DNA from: Bacillota bacterium
GTDB lineage: Bacteria > Bacillota > Clostridia > DSM-8532
Assembly (NCBI GenBank): GCA_023410885.1
Contig: JAEYPI010000056.1
Span: forward strand, 1-10,516
Direction: 5' to 3'
Length of the DNA: 10,516 nt
The position numbers and the translations under genes were made by a program. The notes beneath the pieces were generated by a model that saw nothing but the letters and a program-made list of their open reading frames with translations, was not told the origin of the DNA and ran no database searches. This document shows positions 7,054-10,516 of this stretch, piece after piece (the first letter of the stretch is position 1; each line of letters starts with the position of its first letter).

Positions 7054-7087
7054 CAAAGAGTGGGGAATTCCCACTCTTTGCATTTTT
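7054..7087 (+). terminator. Terminator-like attenuator hairpin in the rimP operon leader
   Basis: A perfect 11-bp stem pairs 7054-7064 with 7070-7080 around a GAATT loop, followed by CA and then five T (7083-7087). It starts about 20 nt after the predicted transcription start and lies about 100 nt before rimP, with no upstream plus-strand gene to terminate. It is therefore best read as an attenuator. The U tract is short and set off from the stem by two bases, which would make an imperfect intrinsic terminator. The minus strand has no T run after the stem, so the orientation is clear. Confidence 0.75.
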
Positions 7088-7186
7088 AATGGTTGCTCGT
7101 TGTTGTAATAAACGCAAGAACTCTTTAGGATGCTTAATTAACTAATTTATTAGTCAGCATAGCATCACACGTATACGGAGGTATGG

Positions 7187-7651
7187 ATGGCAAAAGCAAG
7201 TATATCGGAGATTGTTGCAGCATTAGCTCTTCCTATTGTCGAAGAAGCAGGCTGCGAGCTGGTTGACGTAGAGTTTGTAAAAGAGGGCGGTAACTGGTTT
7301 CTTAGGGTTTATATCGATAAACCTGAAGGCGTTTCTTTGGATGATTGCGAAAAAGTCAGCAGACCACTAAGCGATATAATTGACGAAAGAGACCCCATTC
7401 CCCATGCCTTTTATTTGGAAGTATCATCTCCTGGGATTGAGCGCCCGCTTAAAAAAAGACGGGATTTTGAGAAAGCAATAGGCTCACCTGTTGAAATTAA
7501 GCTCTTCAAAGCCATCAATAATACCAAACGCTATGAAGGCGAGCTGATTTCCTATGATGGGAAAACTCTGACTATAAAAACTGAATCTAATGAAAATCTT
7601 GATTTTCAAATAGAACAAATTGCAAAAGTAAAAAGAATTTTTAATTTTTAA
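7187..7651 (+). CDS. rimP: Ribosome maturation factor RimP
   Basis: RimP binds the free 30S subunit and is needed for its late maturation in the cytoplasm. The 154-residue product has normal length. The N-terminal alpha/beta domain carries GCELVDVEFVKEGGNWFLRVYID (22-44) and ends in the family signature LEVSSPGIERPL (77-88). The C-terminal Sm-like beta-barrel occupies about 90-154. The ATG at 7187 has GGAGG (7177-7181) 5 nt upstream; a second ATG at 7183 is out of frame. It is the first gene of the operon, preceded by the leader with the terminator-like hairpin, and nusA follows about 18 nt after its stop codon. B. subtilis ylxS occupies the same place. Confidence 0.97.
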   Translation: MAKASISEIVAALALPIVEEAGCELVDVEFVKEGGNWFLRVYIDKPEGVSLDDCEKVSRPLSDIIDERDPIPHAFYLEVSSPGIERPLKKRRDFEKAIGSPVEIKLFKAINNTKRYEGELISYDGKTLTIKTESNENLDFQIEQIAKVKRIFNF

Positions 7652-7669
7652 TTTGGAGGTATGAGAGAG

Positions 7670-8803
7670 ATGAGCGCTGAGTTGCTTCACGCCCTCGAAC
7701 AATTAGAAAAAGAAAGAGGAATAGATAAGGAAATCCTGGTTGAGGCTATTGAACAAGCGTTGATTTCAGCGTATAAAAGAAACTTTGGCTCTGCTCAAAA
7801 CGTAGAAGTAAACCTTGAAAAAAGCTCGGGTGAAATCAGAGTTTACGCGCTGAAGACCATTGTTGAAGAAGTTACAGATTCTGCTACAGAGATGTCTCTT
7901 GAACAAGCCAAACGCTTCGGAGCCGATTTTGAAATTGGCGATATTGTTGAGGTTGAAGTAACTCCAAGAAAATTCGGGCGAATTGCAGCGCAAACAGCTA
8001 AACAGGTTGTTATGCAACGTATCAGAGAAGCTGAACGGGGCATTATCTTTGATGAATTCTCCAATCGCGAAGAGGATATTGTAAATGGCGTCATTAGCCG
8101 TTTTGATAGGAAAAACATTGTAATCGATTTAGGGAGAGTCGAAGCCATATTGCCCCCTTCTGAACAGACTCCCGGTGAGAAGTATAATGTACATGATCGC
8201 ATTAAAATCTATGTGATTAATGTTAAGAAGACAAATAAGAGCCCTCAAATCTATGTATCAAGAACGCATCCCGGCCTGGTTAAAAGACTTTTAGAGCTTG
8301 AGGTGCCTGAAATAGCAGACGGTACTGTGGAAATTAAGACCATTGCCCGTGAGGCAGGTTCCAGGACCAAAATCGCCATCTACTCACGTAATGAGGATGT
8401 AGATCCCGTAGGAGCTTGTGTAGGTCAGCGCGGCAGCCGTATTCGTGCGATTGTGGATGAGCTTAAGGGCGAAATGATCGATGTTATTAAGTGGAGCAGC
8501 AACAATGAGGAGTATATTGCGGCAAGCCTCAGCCCGGCAAAAGTGCTTCAGGTGAGTCTGGATGAAGAGAGCAAGGTTGCACGGGTCGTAGTACCTGATT
8601 TCCAGCTCTCCTTAGCAATTGGTAAAGAAGGCCAGAATGCAAGGTTAGCCGCTAAGCTAACAGGATGGAAGATTGATATTAAGAGCGAATCACAGCTCAG
8701 AAATCAACTGGAAGCACAGCTTTTCCATCCAGGTCCGGTTTCTTTTGAAGAAAACCACGATGAAGCTTATGCGCAGGGCCAGGAAATAGAATCTGAACAA
8801 TGA
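7670..8803 (+). CDS. nusA: Transcription termination/antitermination factor NusA
   Basis: NusA binds RNA polymerase and nascent RNA, promoting pausing and hairpin-dependent termination. The chosen start gives 377 residues, close to the Firmicutes norm, without the extra C-terminal repeats of Proteobacteria. The RNA polymerase-binding domain covers about 1-130 (ELLHALEQLEKERGIDKE at the start). An S1 domain lies near 135-200 (VNGVISRFDRKNIVIDLG). KH1 has DPVGACVGQRGSRI (245-258) and KH2 has LAIGKEGQNARLAAKLTGWKIDI (315-337). An upstream in-frame ATG at 7661 is rejected because GGAGG (7655-7659) ends 1 nt before it, whereas the ATG at 7670 has 10 nt spacing and gives the usual N-terminus. NusA could regulate its own operon through the leader hairpin. 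Confidence 0.96.
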   Translation: MSAELLHALEQLEKERGIDKEILVEAIEQALISAYKRNFGSAQNVEVNLEKSSGEIRVYALKTIVEEVTDSATEMSLEQAKRFGADFEIGDIVEVEVTPRKFGRIAAQTAKQVVMQRIREAERGIIFDEFSNREEDIVNGVISRFDRKNIVIDLGRVEAILPPSEQTPGEKYNVHDRIKIYVINVKKTNKSPQIYVSRTHPGLVKRLLELEVPEIADGTVEIKTIAREAGSRTKIAIYSRNEDVDPVGACVGQRGSRIRAIVDELKGEMIDVIKWSSNNEEYIAASLSPAKVLQVSLDEESKVARVVVPDFQLSLAIGKEGQNARLAAKLTGWKIDIKSESQLRNQLEAQLFHPGPVSFEENHDEAYAQGQEIESEQ

Positions 8804-8828
8804 AAGAACCCATTTAAGAGGTTGACCT

Positions 8829-9104
8829 ATGAAAACAAAAAAAGTTCCCATGAGACGTTGCTTGGGATGCCGGGAAATGAAGGATAAGCGAGAGCTACTT
8901 AGAATTGTGAAAAACAATGAAGGTGAAATTTTCGTAGACCCTACAGGTAAAAAGAATGGGCGAGGCGCTTATATTTGCAAGAGTATGGAATGTTTTGCGC
9001 AGGCCCGTAAGGCGAAAAGCTTCAGCCGAGAATTTTCCTGCGAAATTCCCGAAACTGTCTATGATGAAGTAAACCGTCAATTGGAGGCTTATGTCGGAAA
9101 ATAA
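8829..9104 (+). CDS. rnpM: RnpM (YlxR) family RNA-binding protein
   Basis: This is the YlxR/DUF448 family; the B. subtilis member has been reported to bind the RNase P RNA and modulate its activity. The 91-residue product has the expected signatures: RRCLGCREMKDKRELLRIV (9-27), with CxxC at 11-14, a VDPTGKKNGRGAYIC block (36-50), and a further Cys at 55. Basic residues are frequent, which suits RNA binding. The ATG at 8829 is preceded by AGAGG (8817-8821). The gene sits between nusA and ylxQ as in other Firmicutes, and its last 14 bases overlap the start of ylxQ. Confidence 0.94.
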   Translation: MKTKKVPMRRCLGCREMKDKRELLRIVKNNEGEIFVDPTGKKNGRGAYICKSMECFAQARKAKSFSREFSCEIPETVYDEVNRQLEAYVGK

Positions 9105-9456
9105 AATTTATTCATTTATCGGACTTGCACGGAAGGCCGGAAAGCTGGCCTTAGGTGAATCCTTGACCGAGCAAGCCGTTAAGCGGGGGAAAGCAGAATT
9201 GGTGTTAATTACCCAAGATGCATCCGACAATACTAAAAATAAGATTGAAACAGCAGTGTATGGAAGAAACATTCCGATGCTTCAATTTGGGAGCAAGGAA
9301 AAGCTTGGCCATATACTTGGTAAAACTTTCTTCTCAGCGATTGCTGTAACAGATAAAGGCTTTGCTGAGAGGATCAAAACAATGATTGAACAAGATTTCA
9401 ATAATGACAATACCGCACACGGGGGTGGCTTTTTTGAACAAACCAAAAATTCATGA
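9091..9456 (+). CDS. ylxQ: L7Ae-family kink-turn RNA-binding protein YlxQ
   Basis: This is a small ribosomal protein L7Ae/L30e-like protein; bacterial members bind kink-turn RNAs, though the cellular role is poorly defined. The 121-residue sequence shows YSFIGLARKAGKLALGES (7-24), the central LVLITQDASDNTKNKI (38-52) and an IAVTDKGFAERI segment (84-95). The ATG at 9091 lies within the end of rnpM, with GGAGG (9083-9087) only 3 nt upstream, so initiation is probably coupled to translation of rnpM. The last residues (about 105-121, DNTAHGGGFFEQTKNS) look unlike the core domain and are encoded by DNA that also holds the infB ribosome binding site and start. The gene is often annotated ylxQ or rplGA. 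Confidence 0.94.
   Translation: MSENKIYSFIGLARKAGKLALGESLTEQAVKRGKAELVLITQDASDNTKNKIETAVYGRNIPMLQFGSKEKLGHILGKTFFSAIAVTDKGFAERIKTMIEQDFNNDNTAHGGGFFEQTKNS
9421..9436 (+). promoter_or_regulatory. Ribosome binding site and start choice for infB
   Basis: GGGGGTGG (9421-9428) lies inside ylxQ and is followed by five bases and a TTG (9434-9436) in the infB frame. A GTG at 9425 is also in frame but falls inside the G run, leaving it no proper ribosome binding site. No in-frame ATG occurs before position 9494, which is inside the conserved N-terminal domain. Confidence 0.55.
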
Positions 9457-10516
9457 GCTCGCAAAGGAACTGAATGTGACGAGTAAGAGACTCATGGAAA
9501 AACTCGATGAGATAGGCATTCATCCAAAGAGTCATATGACGACATTGGAAGATGGCGAACTGGAGAAGCTGTATAAACATATTGGCGTGGTAAAGCGCGT
9601 CAAAAATGATACAGGGGCCGCTCACGGGGAGGCTGAGTCTAAATCAGATCAGGCAGATAACGCAGCAAGAAAGAATGCCCCTCGTATTATACGCAAGACT
9701 GAGGTTATTATCCGAGACGAAATGCCTGTGATTGAGCCCAAGGACAAAAAGGAAAAAAAGAATTTTGTCCGTACGTCGGAGAGTAATGATGGTCTAATGG
9801 CAGGCTTTACTCGTGGTAGAGATACCTTGATTTCCAATGTGAAAAAACACCCCAGAACTGAGGGGGAAGAACATATTGAAGAAAGTAAGCCGGTTATCAA
9901 GAGCGAAGCTGAGCGTCCTGCTGATAGGCAGCAGAAGCCGGTGGATGATATTCTAAGTATTAAAAAGGTCTCACATAAATCTGAAAAAATAGAACACACC
10001 GCAGAAGGCAGCGATGTCAAAGAGCAGGAGAATATGCATAAAGAAAGTATTGTGCTTGAGAAACCACAGGTTCAGCCTACAGAACAGGCTGAAAAGGTCA
10101 CAAAAATATCTGTAAAGGCAGATGTTTCAGAAAAAACAGAGCCCGCGACGAATGACAAAACTCCGCCTGTAGCTGAGCCTGTTCAGAAGGTGGAAAAGAA
10201 GCAGGAACCCGTTGAGGAAATTAAGAGTGTGCCCACAGAGAAAGTAGAACGTCAGGAAAAGCCGCGTGAAGTGAGTAGACCTCCTGTCGATACGAATTCC
10301 CAGAGACCTCGGGAAGGCACAGGCGGTGGATATCAGGGCGGCCCCCGTGAGGGTGGTAGCGGCGGCTACCAGGGCCAGCGTCAGGGTGAATTTAGGCCCC
10401 GTGACAATCAAGGCCAGCGCGAAGGTGGTAGCGGCGGCTATCAAGGTCAGCGCCAGGGTGAATTTAGGCCCCGTGACGGCGGTCCCCGTGAGGGTGGCGG
10501 CTATCAAGGCCAGCGC
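9434..10516 (+). CDS. infB: Translation initiation factor IF-2, N-terminal part
   Basis: IF-2 is the GTPase that brings initiator tRNA to the ribosome; only its first 361 residues are in the window, and the frame is open at the right edge. The start is read as TTG 9434 (MNKPKIHELAKELNVTSKRL), with GTG 9425 as an alternative. The IF2_N domain occupies about 3-52. A long, charged, low-complexity linker rich in Lys, Glu, Pro and Val follows (about 55-290), typical of the variable N-terminal region. From about 293 the sequence becomes Gly/Gln/Arg-rich with GGYQGQR and FRPRD motifs, in two 19-residue copies (306-324 and 330-348) and a partial copy (353-361). The GTPase domain is beyond the edge. 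The start overlaps ylxQ by 23 bases. Confidence 0.94.
   Translation, partial: MNKPKIHELAKELNVTSKRLMEKLDEIGIHPKSHMTTLEDGELEKLYKHIGVVKRVKNDTGAAHGEAESKSDQADNAARKNAPRIIRKTEVIIRDEMPVIEPKDKKEKKNFVRTSESNDGLMAGFTRGRDTLISNVKKHPRTEGEEHIEESKPVIKSEAERPADRQQKPVDDILSIKKVSHKSEKIEHTAEGSDVKEQENMHKESIVLEKPQVQPTEQAEKVTKISVKADVSEKTEPATNDKTPPVAEPVQKVEKKQEPVEEIKSVPTEKVERQEKPREVSRPPVDTNSQRPREGTGGGYQGGPREGGSGGYQGQRQGEFRPRDNQGQREGGSGGYQGQRQGEFRPRDGGPREGGGYQGQR
10349..10516 (+). repeat. In-frame tandem repeat in infB
   Basis: A 57-base unit at 10349-10405 recurs at 10421-10477, a 72-base period including a 15-base spacer that encodes NQGQR. Both copies encode the same 19 residues, EGGSGGYQGQRQGEFRPRD. They differ at five bases, all third codon positions. 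A third, shortened unit (EGGGYQGQR) runs from 10490 to the window end, and a degenerate GGGYQGGPR precedes the first copy. The array probably continues past the edge. Confidence 0.9.

Larger units (their letters stand above)
6717..7186. other. Divergent intergenic region between tmcAL and rimP
   Basis: No credible protein gene lies in these 470 bp. The part next to tmcAL (6741-6790) is very AT-rich. The middle (6797-6877) holds overlapping inverted repeats, followed by another AT-rich stretch with a run of seven T at 6920-6926. The right part holds the rimP operon promoter (7000-7028), a terminator-like hairpin (7054-7080) and a second, weaker hairpin just before the rimP ribosome binding site. 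That last hairpin has ACTAA-TTTA-TTAGT at 7141-7154, flanked by GATGCT at 7129-7134 and AGCATC at 7161-7166. Confidence 0.8.

Noticed and set aside
7661..7669. ATG at 7661 as the nusA start
   Set aside because: The GGAGG ends only 1 nt before it; the ATG at 7670 has proper spacing and gives the usual NusA N-terminus.
9649..10507. Long minus-strand ORFs antisense to infB
   Set aside because: Their composition (repeats of TGPKFTL and Ala/Thr runs) simply mirrors the low-complexity infB repeats on the other strand.

Overview
The window looks like chromosomal housekeeping DNA from a Gram-positive Bacillota, probably a member of Clostridia of moderate GC content. The evidence is a tRNA-dependent T-box leader in front of pheST, a TmcAL-type tRNA acetate ligase, and the rimP-nusA-rnpM-ylxQ-infB gene order typical of that phylum. 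Strong GGAGG-type ribosome binding sites and many intrinsic terminators fit the same group. The genus cannot be fixed from sequence reading alone.

Layout. (1) 1-1257: 3' part of a polytopic membrane protein of unknown function, cut by the left edge. (2) 1279-5160: the phenylalanyl-tRNA synthetase operon, with a good sigma-A type promoter, a T-box riboswitch with a Phe (UUC) specifier and terminator/antiterminator switch, pheS, pheT and a strong intrinsic terminator. (3) 5161-5399: a short spacer holding a possible 43-residue ORF that converges on the next gene. (4) 5400-6716, minus strand: tmcAL. (5) 6717-7186: a 470-bp divergent intergenic region. It holds a dense nest of overlapping inverted repeats (6797-6877) that I cannot assign, then an extended -10 promoter and a hairpin that probably attenuates the next operon. 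(6) 7187-10516: rimP, nusA, rnpM (ylxR), ylxQ and the N-terminal third or so of infB, tightly packed with overlaps at the last two junctions and cut by the right edge.

The genes form a translation and RNA theme: charging of tRNA-Phe (PheST), modification of elongator tRNA-Met (TmcAL), 30S subunit maturation (RimP), transcription elongation and termination (NusA), an RNase P modulator (RnpM), a kink-turn RNA-binding protein (YlxQ) and initiation factor 2 (InfB).

I see no mobile element, CRISPR array, rRNA or tRNA gene, and no clear undescribed multigene system. The observations most worth a second look are the structured element at 6797-6877, the terminator-like hairpin about 20 nt into the rimP-nusA leader, and the duplicated Gly/Gln/Arg-rich units in the IF2 N-terminal region, which differ only at silent positions.
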